Below, piece after piece: positions 1 to 9,480 of a stretch of DNA of 64,000 nucleotides. Made by a program: the position numbers and the translations under genes. The stretch lies in assembly GCA_017354895.1 (NCBI GenBank), contig CP071493.1, positions 2,046,001 to 2,110,000 on the forward strand. The letters run 5' to 3'. Origin of the DNA: Podospora comata (taxonomy: Eukaryota > Ascomycota > Sordariomycetes > Sordariales > Podosporaceae). The notes beneath the pieces are model-generated. The model had not been told where the DNA came from and made no database searches. It saw nothing but the letters and a program-made list of their open reading frames with translations. The stretch's first letter is position 1, and the number at the start of each line of letters is the position of its first letter.

Positions 1-1987
1 CTGCCTTGGACACCGTTCCCTTACAACGTATCAACTCACTCTGCCTAGCTCTGGACCCCTGAGGGACTCCACTCTAAGAAGCTGAAGGTCTAAAAGGCGG
101 GTACGTTGCGTCCCTTGATGACCAACCTATCCGCTTTCCTCTTTCAGTTTCAAAATCCCCGCCTGGCCTTCACTTATTCGATGCAGGGGTAAGTTGTTGA
201 GAGAGCCAGGCGGTCAAAGCTTAAGTAAGGGAGCGGAATGGTCCGGAGACAGGCGGATACCTCCTTGTGCAGTTGAAATTTATGCCGAGAGAAAGAGGGC
301 AGCGAAGAAGGAACAGTCATGCCCGTCAAGGACTTGGTAGGCATCTGACATGTGAACCTGCATATATCACAACATCCAAGGCAATAAATGGCAAGCAACA
401 TGTCACAAGTTGATTTTGAAAGAAAGCGGCAGACAAGGACTGCTTTTTTCTTTGATTTTCTGGCTCGAATGACGGTTCCAATGGCCAAACTGACCCGGGG
501 GCAGGATGGAGCTGGACGGGACGAATCGATTCATGTCCGAATTTAGTCATCACGAGAATTCTGTGATGTGTAATGTAACAAAATATGAGGAGCCTCTGTC
601 AAAGTGCTCTTTTTTGAAATCAGTGTTTGGAGGACGCTCAAGTGCTCTTTGTTGTGAAGCGGGAACCCACGGAGCTCACCACCTTGCAGATTGAATTCAC
701 GAAGCAGCCCTAGGCCCACCTCATGCGAGAGTGCTTCAGGTCATGACGGTCGGTAGTCGTTTGTTCGGTTACTTGCGTTCCAAGGAGTCAATTTCTTTAA
801 GGTCACGTTCGTTGCCAAACCGAGGTAATGTGTTGAGATTCCTTTCATATCGTGTAAAAGAGTTTGGTCAGCTGGAAAGTCCTTCACCACTTTCTCATAC
901 ATGCAACCACACGCACAGCTAGACATGTCTCATTAACACTCCTAGCGCTTATAATGTAAATGGGTTTTAAGAACAGATGACATCTGCAATGTGGTTTTGT
1001 ACATAGGTATCAAATGAGAAGTTGATGAAGAGCAGTTAATTCATGACTTAAAAGGGTTAGGGTTAGACATGGGAAAGACCAGTGCACAGGAAATCGACAA
1101 ACTTTTGAAGCATATCTTCTTCCAAATCCATAGTATGGATTTTTGTCTTGTTAATGTTTGTACGAACAGGCCATCAGACATCGATCCATTCATCTGTTTT
1201 TATCTTGGCATCTGAAGTACCAAGACATGATCGTGATAAACTTCGATGACGTCGGATGCAACATCAAGCCAGAAAAGGTTGTTCCATGGTTGAGCCACTA
1301 TTATTTCCGGGTGGCATATTCGATGTGGGATGCCGATGAAGAATCCTACATCTCGCACTCTCTGGGTATCATCATTCCGAGACCGATATTGTTGTCACAC
1401 ACATATCAACGTGGTGTTATCCCCGGAATTCTGAACGGTAGCTGCTGGAGCATGCCGGCACGGGTGTCTCATTTGATTGTTGAACTCGATCCACATCTCC
1501 TGAGGTAAGAAAAAAACTTGTCATCTAAGGTATGGAATATCAGGCCTCCATCGGTCTTCTATCACTGAAATATTATTCCGAGCCAACAAGCATCATGCGC
1601 TGGCTATGTGTCATACTCCAATCCGGGGCCTGGCGGGTTTCAAGGCCGAATCCTTTGATGCCAAGCCACTTATGGAAGCCTGGCGCCAACAGATCAGTGA
1701 GGTCACTGGTGACCAGTGACAAGTTGGTGCTGTGCCCCATATCCCCTCGCCAAAGCACCGCATTGCCCATCATGAACCCGACGTACTGAAATCCGCCTTT
1801 GCCGGACCTATCCCATGACATAGCATCTCCCAGACTCCAAGCCAGTGAAAAACAAAACCTCTTCCCTTTCCTTTCTTCAACTGCCAGTTGCTGGCATCTG
1901 TTTTCTGCCAATTACTCAAGTCTATTTTGCTGGCCCCGCTTTCTTCAAACATTTCGTCAGATATATCTAGGCAGGTTTGGTGGTACG
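1..1987. other. Intergenic stretch, no supported gene
   Basis: No gene could be supported. A 116-codon open frame at 1158-1508 on the plus strand has no recognised domain and no clear start context. Small signals seen: two telomere-like TTAGGG units in tandem near 1050-1063, and a hairpin at 1702-1720 with 8-base perfect arms (GTCACTGG / CCAGTGAC) around a 3-base loop. The last 200 bases are presumably the 5' leader of the next gene. Confidence 0.5.
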
Positions 1988-2795
1988 ATGGTCGATGAGG
2001 AGGGAAGGCGTTCGCGGCGACCAAGGGTACGGGCTATCGGTGCTCTGGGCGTGCCTTTCAACTTCCTCCAAGTTGCCCTGAGGTTCGCGACGTGTCTCTA
2101 TGAGGTGGGATTGATTGCTTTTATCGCGTGGCTGTATGATCACTGGAGACGGGAAGAAACTGCGAGGGTCGATTTCCTCTTTCCGTCGTTCTTCCCGGTA
2201 AGTTCTGCTCTGGTTGGAAATGGTCATTGAGACGAATGTCTGAAGGAGACACTAACATGCCGAGGCAAGCTTGGTGTTGGTATTTTGGTCGATGCATACG
2301 AAGTTGTGTCGTTGCTTTGGTTCGATCGGAGACGGGCTATTAATCCCGTTGCTGTTGGATTCGACGTTGCTCTAACAGGAACGGGTGTCTTTTGTTTCTC
2401 GATCTTGAATATGGTGGACGATAGGCCGAAGTGGAACTTCAACGGGCCTGACCGCCGCCACCAAGCTTGGGTTTTGGACATGAGAAACGCAATGATATTC
2501 ATGGTAGTCTATTCGTGAGTTGCAAATGCGTTTGATTTAACGATATGGAATTGCTGACAGTTGAAATAGAATTCTGCATGCCACCTTTGTGGTCCTGGCA
2601 GCAGCGGGCGTTATCAAAATGTACAGGGATATTGGGAAGACACGGAAGGCGAGACGACTGGCGGAAGCCCAGTTGCAGATGCTGCAGTTCAGCCAAGTGG
2701 CAAGGCCTGACAAACGGACAGATGCTGCAGCTGTTACAGAGGTACCGATAGATCCTCCAACAGCTGTTCACTTGGATACATCAAGGGACCCATAG
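1988..2795 (+). CDS. Four-helix integral membrane protein, MARVEL-like, function unknown
   Basis: Three exons join in frame: 1988-2197, 2270-2514 and 2570-2795, giving 226 residues. Both introns (72 and 55 bases) have GT..AG ends and good branch sites (ACTAAC at 2251, CTGAC at 2554). Four hydrophobic segments are visible, at about residues 24-50, 71-88, 95-118 and 142-168, with charged linkers and a polar C-terminal tail of about 50 residues. The four-helix layout resembles fungal MARVEL-type membrane proteins, which sit in the plasma membrane or trafficking vesicles, but no diagnostic motif is seen, so the family is a guess. The ATG at 1988 was chosen because the protein then starts just before the first helix; the frame stays open upstream to 1799 without hydrophobic or conserved-looking sequence. 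The exon structure is well supported, the function is not. Confidence 0.7.
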
Positions 2796-4413
2796 TTTGA
2801 GATTCCTCACATTCACATGAAATCAAATGGCATTGATCTGGCGTATGATATTCAGGCATGACCAAACTGAGGTACGTAGGCTGTCAACGGACACCACAGG
2901 CGAGGCTGACTGCAACCAAGGGGGCGGATACCACACATGTCCCTTCCAGGGCCAAAGCAGCTGGAAGGGAGAAGGAGGGTACGAGGGAGGACCTTTCTGA
3001 GCACCTCGTCCTTGGGGAGTCCGCAGCGTAGGTCGGCAAGTGGTGGAAGTACCTTGGTGCCAGACCTGAGCCTTGTCTTAGGTAATGAAGGTCCTCGCAG
3101 GCAACAGCCCCTGCACTGTTTTGTGGACTGGGACGCATTCGAAATTCTTCCACCTTTCAGTCTTGTGCCTCGATTTCGCCTCTCACCACCCACCTCCTCA
3201 TCATCCACATTCCACTTGGCAGCGATTCCACCATGTCATTCCGTCACCCCATCACTCCATCATTCCAGCTAAAGTTCATTGGTGTCTTGCCTTTGGCTTG
3301 AGTCTGTAGGCTGTCCTGTACTTAAATCCCTGGCTTGCTTGTCGCTAATGATTCAGGTGGTGGTTCAAGTGGTGGTTAAAGCATGGGCTACGTCGACAAC
3401 GGGGACACATATACCAGCTTGGTTTTGTCCCCAGCCCAGCCCGATTTCATCCCCAGAGCTCACACTGAGTTCACATTGCCAAGGTACGATCGAATCCTCA
3501 GCTTCCACTCTATTGTCCCACTTGTCTAACTGATCTTCAGACAGGGTTGACCTCCGGAGAGGATGGTCCCAGTGGCAGCAACGGATCCCGAGCCTGAGTC
3601 CACATCAGTCTTGCTCAATGTTATGAGTCCACATCGGTCTTTACTCCAGTGTCATGACCTTTCTGTCTATCGAGAGGCGTCTATACTCAAGCTCAGGGTC
3701 TACAAGCAGCCCCGATGATGAGGTTGACAGCAGGGAGTTTGCTGGGTAATTAGCCAGCATCAAGCAGGGCACCAACCTGAATGCCACCGAGAAGGCCGAC
3801 GAGAAGAGACAAAAGTCGGTGAAGCAGTCTCGTGCTCAGGTTATCGACGAGAAGCCCAATGAGCCCAAAGGCAGAAGATTGTCATGGTGGTGTATCATAA
3901 TTCATGTACATAGCATCTGTTGTATCTATTCAGGGAAAGCAAGAGAAAAAAGCATCTTTGGAATTCGTCGTTGTCATGCTGCGACACCTTCATGACACTG
4001 TTAGCTTGTGAAGCCGCCAGCAAACCGGTGGATGACTAACCTGTGCTGAGCGCGGGGTCAAGGCTATCCCCTCAAGGCCGGTTTGGTCATCAAACCAACC
4101 TTCATTACTCAGCGAGGGGTCAAAGTTGTCCCCTTCAGCGAGGACAACACTGCGATTGTGTCTCCAACATCCAAGACTGGAATATGGGAACTTTAAGTCC
4201 CATATCCCCTTTCCATTGTTTCCAAACCGCACGTATAAGTAGGTACAATAAAGCCGCTCGACAGTGTGCGTCTTTCCTCCTCCTCATTCTATCTCTACCC
4301 TACGCTTGAATCACTCTGGGCTATTCAATTTACGTTTGTTTCGTCTTGCCGACACCACATCGGCATTCGCAAAATAAAAATCTACATATACAGATCCAGC
4401 GACACAGAACAAG
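2796..4413. other. Intergenic stretch with a short gene relic and small duplications
   Basis: No intact gene is supported. At 3595-3654 a roughly 30-base unit starting TGAGTCCACATC is present twice in tandem. From about 3690 to 3890 the plus strand carries a short charged stretch, with a stop inside it, that looks like a worn-out exon; its family is not recognised. At 4041-4140 a GC-rich unit containing GGGGTCAA is imperfectly repeated. The last 350 bases form the promoter of the next gene. Confidence 0.4.
4068..4240 (+). promoter_or_regulatory. Candidate stress-element promoter with TATA box
   Basis: Four copies of the stress response element core CCCCT/AGGGG lie within 145 bases, at 4068-4072, 4115-4119, 4130-4134 and 4206-4210, followed by a TATA-like TATAAGT at 4234-4240, about 180 bases before the start codon at 4414. 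In yeasts and Aspergillus such elements bind Msn2/4-type zinc-finger factors. That this promoter is stress-controlled is inference. Confidence 0.4.
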
Positions 4414-5021
4414 ATGGCCTCTGGTACCGCTGACAAGTCGAAGCCCTACGTCCCGCTTGCCGGCCTCGCCGGGGATGGTTGGTCCAAAGACGGCAAGGCG
4501 ACAGCCACCTGCTACTGTGGCACGGTGCAGCTCATTGTAGTGAGTCCAACACTCTAGCCCAGCCGGAAAATCAAAGCCGACGTGTATGATCCCACAAACA
4601 GTCCCTCGACGGCGTCGTCAACACATTTGTCTGCAACTGCGCCGACTGCCGCAAGATTACCGCGTCCATGTTCGCCAGCAACTTTACCGTCAAGAACTCC
4701 CACTTTGAGTACGCGCGCGGGAAGGACCGTCTCAAGACGTTTAGCCAGTCCCAGACGATCGCTTCGGGCAAGGCGATGACCAACTACTTCTGCGAGAACT
4801 GCGGTACGCTCATGTACCGTGTTGGCGAGCGCTTTCCTGGAGTGAGCATCCTGCGCATTGGCACTGTTGACGACTTTTCGTTGCATGAGACCAGGCTTCG
4901 GCCACGACAGGAGCATTGGACTAAGGACCGTGTCAGCTGGTTTACAGGAGTCCAGGGAATAGAGGAGACTTTTGAGATTCAGGGGCGAAGGGGAAGAAAC
5001 GGAGGCATCAGCAATCTTTAA
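4414..5021 (+). CDS. GFA/CENP-V (Mss4-like) zinc-binding enzyme-type protein
   Basis: Two exons, 4414-4539 and 4602-5021, separated by a 62-base intron, encode 181 residues. The family signature of the glutathione-dependent formaldehyde-activating (GFA) fold is complete: a C-x-C pair (C33, C35), a C-x-C-x2-C group (C53, C55, C58) and a C-x2-C pair (C106, C109), all likely zinc ligands. Length is typical of stand-alone fungal GFA proteins. In bacteria the named member was linked to the glutathione adduct of formaldehyde, but most fungal relatives have no proven reaction, so a cytosolic thiol/aldehyde-handling role is inferred only. The N-terminal 28 residues before the fold are polar with no sorting signal. 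The upstream stress-type motifs fit a detoxification role. Exon structure and family are both strong. Confidence 0.85.
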
Positions 5022-6352
5022 TGATTTCCAACGGGGATTAGATATTGGATCATGTCCTGGAGGGTGTTCAGGATTCATTGACGGGTAATGTACATTAACA
5101 GAACAAGTTTTAGCTGAATGGGAAGAAATGGGTGAATGAATCTCGGTTAAGGTACCCTGTGAGTTCGGATCAAGTTGGTACCTGAAGACACTGAAGATAC
5201 AAAGACAAGTTTTGTCCACACTCGGACAAGACAGATACACCTATTGAACAACAGAGAATGACAGAAGGCCCTTAGAGGAAAAGACGATATGTAGTGATGG
5301 AGTGGAGGGTACGGTGGTTACAGTCGTGCGGCGTATGAATTCACAGGGCCAGGCAATAGCTTGGCGTTTTCAAACGGGGAAATCAAAATGTCGAGATATA
5401 GACTGTAGCTGTCCTGGCCGAATGCCTATGACAATGAGTAGTTAAATATGTACTTCAAACCTATCGGAAAGATCTATCATTACTGTCGCGTTGACTTGAC
5501 AATACATCCAACCACTGTATGCACTTTGAAAGTAATCCAGTCAAGACATCGTCACCGTCATACCCTAACCCTACCCCATGTCATGCCGCCATGAGCCCAG
5601 CATGACCGAAGAAGCTGAGCACAGTGAGTGAGCTATATGCCGTAGATCTGTTCTGGGGTGGCATATTCTAGGCTCAACAACCGGTGCGGTCTCTGTGTTG
5701 GCCGGCGCGTCCTTCTTGTGGCATAGGATGACTGACGGGGTTGAATCGGTTGATGGCAGAGTGCTGAACCGGGGACGAGAACAGGGCGATAGACAAGTGT
5801 CAAGAAGACTGGATGGGTATGAATGATATCGATGGGTTGGCTCTGCCATCAGGAGAAATCGTAGCAAGGAGCCCCTGTCCAAACTTCAGGGGGTGTACAT
5901 ATGGAGAGTCCGTCTTCTGAACTGAAAACCTTCCAACCCTTGGCTGACAACAACGTCACTCTTGGGAATACGGCGGTCGACTAAACCTTGGCCTCGAGGA
6001 TGGAGCTTATTGTTGACCTATGGTAGGCCGGTTTCCTGTGGCTGTGCGGGTGTTAGGGTGGGTGGGACAGACGGTGGTTGTGTTCATGGGTCGGAGAATA
6101 TGACGTAGTGCGGGGCGGCGTCGAAGCCAAGGCAAGGGTGCAGCAACGGTTTGGTCTGTGGGCGGCGAGAGCGGTAAGTCAAATGACCAGGAGAGATTTG
6201 GAGATATAAAGCGGTGGCTCGCCAGGGGACAAACACTGAAGCCCATGTCCATCAAATTCCAACTCCAAATCCATACAAAAGCCTCAACCCAACATACTCC
6301 AGTTGGAGAATTGCAACATCTTTCTGCCCATTCTTGAACCAACACTCTCACA
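5022..6352. other. Intergenic stretch, no supported gene
   Basis: No gene is supported. The region is the 3' flank of the GFA-type gene and the promoter of the glycine-rich gene. A telomere-like CCCTAACCCTA lies at about 5563-5573. A minus-strand open frame at 5571-5882 has no recognisable features. Confidence 0.5.
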
Positions 6353-6628
6353 ATGCTCGAAGATAAGAACAAGAGCTCAGGTGTCACTGGTGCCGGAAAG
6401 GTCGTCACCTCCACACTCGGGAACACAGTCGGCGGCTTGACAAACACGGTTGGAGGCGTTGTAGGTGCAGCGTCTCGTGGCATTGGGGAGACGGTGACAG
6501 GGGCCACAGGCGGGCTCGGGAGACCTCTTGGGGATGGCATTGCCAACATTGGGACTGGTGTCGAAGGGGGAGCTGCTACTGTCGCCAAGGGGGTAAAGGA
6601 TGCTGGCGAGTGGAAGACAAGCCGATAA
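6353..6628 (+). CDS. Small glycine-rich amphipathic protein
   Basis: An uninterrupted 91-residue frame starts at an ATG preceded by CACA. Glycine, threonine, valine and alanine dominate from residue 14 onward. Glycines recur every 3-5 residues in units such as NTVGGLT and NTVGGVVG, then TGATGGLG and NIGTGVEGG, and the C-terminus is short and charged (DAGEWK). I recall similar small, uncharacterised proteins in many ascomycetes with the same NTVGG repeats and the GEWK-like end, so this looks like a real conserved gene rather than a chance frame. No signal peptide or single long helix is evident. The regular glycine spacing suggests a flexible or membrane-associating amphipathic chain, as in some stress-protective proteins, but no activity is known. 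The overlapping minus-strand frame at 6007-6738 is treated as its shadow. Confidence 0.7.
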   Translation: MLEDKNKSSGVTGAGKVVTSTLGNTVGGLTNTVGGVVGAASRGIGETVTGATGGLGRPLGDGIANIGTGVEGGAATVAKGVKDAGEWKTSR

Positions 6629-7072
6629 GGGTGGTGCAAGGGAATGGGCGAGTGGTGGTCGCTGATAATGCGGTACTGGAGCCTACCAGCCTGGTATTCA
6701 GATTCAGCGGTCGAAATAGGGTGGAGGCCCAGAGTCAAGTGCCTTCTCTCTTTGATACTGAGGATGTAGAACTCTAGGTATTTGATTGTGTTATGAATTT
6801 CAAACTGCCAGAATTATTGCATACGATTTTCTGCTGAAGCAGGCCCTACAGCATAGTTGGAATAAAGTGATGGTTCAGCGATTGGCCGGGAATGTGCTTT
6901 CCATCTCGTACAGAAACAAATCGGCAGGTGCAAAAAGTGGTAGACATTCTGCCCCAAGGTTTTCAAGCTCGACTCCAACCTGGAACCTACAGAGAAACTC
7001 CAACACCAGCTCAATCACACACTCAGCATCTCCTCCGCACCCATACACTCGCATCCATTACAAACTGACACA
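6629..7072. other. Short intergenic stretch
   Basis: This is the 3' flank of the glycine-rich gene and the leader of the proline-rich frame. No motif beyond pyrimidine-rich leader sequence near 7020-7070 was recognised. Confidence 0.4.
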
Positions 7073-7462
7073 ATGGAACCTAAGAATCATCCCCAGGTCC
7101 CTTCGCGCCCCGTTACACCGCCCTCTCTTCCTCCCTGGCCCACCACCCCCCCTCCCAAATCACCCCCTGGCCCGAAGACTCCTCTCCCACCGTTGCCTCC
7201 TTCGCCGAGGCGTACCCCCTACTACGGACTTTCTCGTCCTTGTTATGGTCTACCTCGGCCGGACACCCCGCCGGAAAGGCTCATCCCCAATTTGGGCCTT
7301 CTGCCGTATCAACTTCCCTATCGCCTTCCACCTTGCCCCGGACCGCCTCCTAATCGTCCCTTGCCTCCTACCCCCAAGAGGAGGGTCCCAGAAGATCAGG
7401 CGAGTGAGTCGAAGGGCACCGAGTCGAAGGTTACCGAGTCGAAGACAAGCGACGCGAAGTAG
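7073..7462 (+). CDS. Possible proline-rich low-complexity protein
   Basis: A single 129-residue open frame starts at an ATG preceded by GACACA, a context like that of the glycine-rich gene 720 bases upstream. Residues 8-100 are about one third proline, in PPSLPP, PPPKSPPGP and PLPPLPPSP runs with YYGL and CYGL motifs. The last 25 residues switch to a charged tail with three near-repeats of the unit (T/S)ESK. A longer frame (6786-7466) overlaps in another phase, and GC-rich pyrimidine tracts keep several frames open, so the case rests on the start context and the C-terminal repeats. No domain or sorting signal is recognised. It could be an extension-like structural protein or a non-coding pyrimidine tract. 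Confidence 0.35.
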   Translation: MEPKNHPQVPSRPVTPPSLPPWPTTPPPKSPPGPKTPLPPLPPSPRRTPYYGLSRPCYGLPRPDTPPERLIPNLGLLPYQLPYRLPPCPGPPPNRPLPPTPKRRVPEDQASESKGTESKVTESKTSDAK

Positions 7463-8525
7463 TTAAGAGTTGCTCACATGGACCTTACCTCGTGGTTTCA
7501 GCCATATCTTCTGTACCTGACAGGCATGCCCTTTGGCCAACACTGTCGGGGTAGATTACCTTACCTGCTCAATTTGATGCTTCAGCACTATCATGTCCAA
7601 GTAAGTGAAGAGCCTAGGTGCTCTGACAATCCGCCTCGGGTACTGGGATGTTACTGACAGCAGTTTACTGGCTTCGTTAGACTTTTTGCAATATTTTGAC
7701 AAATCTTATGCACATCCTTGTGGTACAACCACGAGTCGAGAACTTTTCCCTTTCGATGCTGTATTTGACACCAAGTTCAAGTACGTTTGTATCCTATTCT
7801 TTCGGTCCGTTTTCTGTGCCTTGGACGTGCTTTTGGGACCTTGCTGACAGCTCCTTACTTTGGTTGTTAGGTAGATTCTTTGCAATGTCTCAACATATCG
7901 AATATCCCTTCTCGAGTCGATACTGTCGTCTTTTACTTTGCCAAACGCCAAGGAACCGATATTTCCCCAAACATCGTCACCCGTCTTTGAGGAGCCAGCC
8001 ATGCTAGGCGTCATGGTGTAACCCAGGTACATGCACGCCAAGGCTTTGTCGGATGTGGTGGAAGTTCTTTTTGGCCAGCTCTGGAGTCTGTATATTAGAT
8101 GTGGTCGACATGGTCGAGGCTAGAGACTTGACCACACATAATCAAACTTTGCTCTCTCTGTCTCTCTCTCCTGGGCTCAAGCTTTCTATGCAGTGTCAAA
8201 AGACGGAACAGGGGGTGCCTGGCACCGGTTGCTGTCACGAGGATACCCCCCTCTCCATCCCCACCTGTGACATGTCAGGACCCGTCAAGCAGGCTAGTCT
8301 GTTAGCGATCGGCCTGTCTAATGTAGGCTTCCCGAATACTACGTTTGGTCGGCACTTGAGACGTCGACAGTCGCCGTCCACGAAAATGGCGAACCGTATT
8401 GGCGTACCACCCATGGCTCAACTTGGCAGCAGATAACACCGGGCCCCGCGACTGGCCGACGGCACTCAAGAAACCATCCACAAACACTAGGGCAATCCCA
8501 AGGTTCTAGAACACTCGAAGGATTT
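7463..8525. other. Gene-poor stretch with intron-like repeats
   Basis: Apart from the tandem repeat described separately (7516-7900), no gene is supported. A CT microsatellite-like tract lies near 8150-8172. Open frames at 8053-8436 and on the minus strand at 8339-8695 overlap each other and show no domain. Confidence 0.4.
7516..7900 (+). repeat. Three diverged tandem copies of an intron-plus-exon-like unit
   Basis: The heptamer CTGACAG recurs at about 7517, 7654 and 7844. Each time it is followed 20-30 bases on by TTAG or GTAGATT and then by a short exon-like stretch. The last two copies align well (TTTTTGCAATATTTTGAC against TTCTTTGCAATGTCTCAAC). The exon-like parts end with a TTYGATGCT core and then CCAAG or TCAAG before GTAAGT- or GTACGT-like donors at about 7594 and 7783. 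Read as exons they give similar peptides (DFLQYFD against DSLQCLN). This looks like a small gene, or the relic of one, built by duplication of an intron-containing unit. No start codon or family could be assigned. Confidence 0.4.
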
Positions 8526-9191
8526 GTGATGATCCTCCACTTGTCGGGTAGAGATCCCGTTGCGTTACCTTGTTGTACCCCAGGTTCTGTTACTGAGAAG
8601 TCCCTGCTGTTCTTTGTAACACATTTGAAGAATATGAAGAGGCCTGGAAGCCTTCGAGTGTCTATCCTCGTTCGAAGTTTCTTGATGTTCGACATCTCCT
8701 ATTGTTATCGACCGTATGCATGCAGAGCGGTGCTGTGTGCGGGCCGAGAACCTTTGGGTTTGGAGGAAGAGCTAACCCAACTCAAAAGCCGACATATGCG
8801 GTCAATATCCGATGCCTCCCAAGAGAAGCAACTTTCCCCGGTCAATGATCCTTTCAACTTTGAAGGACCAATAGTTGACATTACAATATCGAGACAGTCA
8901 CTGTTCCTCCTATCATGCCTGTATTGGCATCCCGCAGCCAAGGTGCGCAGGTCCTGCATCGACCATCGAGCAAGCGGCACCCACTTCAACGAGATCCAGA
9001 CCTGGAGCCAGACCGGTGTATGCCAGCCCCTCCTCAGAATGCCCAACCACTGTGCCGACTTTGGCAGCTTTGTACATACTGCAGAAACGGCTGTTGCAGT
9101 GACCACTCAGACATCGGATGGAGGAGGTGCAGGGCCGACCGACCACAGCCGGATTATGCATACCAGCAGATGTGGCTGCGACCTAGCCTAA
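8526..9191 (+). CDS. Uncertain gene or gene remnant with a cysteine-rich C-terminus
   Basis: One frame is open for 221 codons (8526-9191). Its first half contains a plausible coding stretch around 8755-8870 (a polar segment with LEEELTQLKSRHM and DPFNFEGPIVD). From about 8880 to 9199 a different frame looks better: a polar proline/arginine stretch, then a cysteine-rich segment (PLCRLWQLCTYCRNGCC) and an end at TGA 9199. No clean GT..AG pair links the two halves, so this is either a gene with an intron I could not place or a gene with a frame change. The C-x5-C-x2-C-x3-CC spacing could bind metal, but no family is recognised. Treat the boundaries as approximate. Confidence 0.25.
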   Translation: MMILHLSGRDPVALPCCTPGSVTEKSLLFFVTHLKNMKRPGSLRVSILVRSFLMFDISYCYRPYACRAVLCAGREPLGLEEELTQLKSRHMRSISDASQEKQLSPVNDPFNFEGPIVDITISRQSLFLLSCLYWHPAAKVRRSCIDHRASGTHFNEIQTWSQTGVCQPLLRMPNHCADFGSFVHTAETAVAVTTQTSDGGGAGPTDHSRIMHTSRCGCDLA

Positions 9192-9480
9192 CGTCATGAG
9201 AGGTTGATTACCAATCGCGTCGTTCCCCGGTGGACGTTCAAGTACAGAGATTGAGAATCGATGTGACACACTTGGTGACGGATTGATGCCCTTCGGCTTG
9301 ACAACGCACGCTGGGACCGGGGAAGCTGTTTTGGTGCCACTTGAAAGGACGAGGGCAGATTGGATGGATTACAAAACGGGCGTGCAGGAAACATTGTCGG
9401 ACGAGACCGTGGTGCTCCCTTTCTTGAGGAGCATTCTGGATTTTGGAATCTGGTGAGGGAGCTTGTTCCAAACCAGAACA

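Noticed and set aside
1050-1063. Telomere-like repeat (two TTAGGG units)
   Set aside because: Two units are too few for a telomere or an interstitial array; similar short motifs occur in promoters. The same applies to CCCTAACCCTA at about 5563.
1702-1720. Perfect 8-base hairpin
   Set aside because: A single short stem is expected by chance in 64 kb and has no T-run or partner feature.
4554-5240. Minus-strand frame of 228 codons
   Set aside because: It lies opposite the GFA-type gene, whose zinc motifs and intron are clear; it is the antisense shadow of that gene.
6007-6738. Minus-strand frame of 243 codons, proline/valine-rich
   Set aside because: It overlaps the glycine-rich gene on the other strand; glycine-rich codons read backwards give proline-rich sequence.
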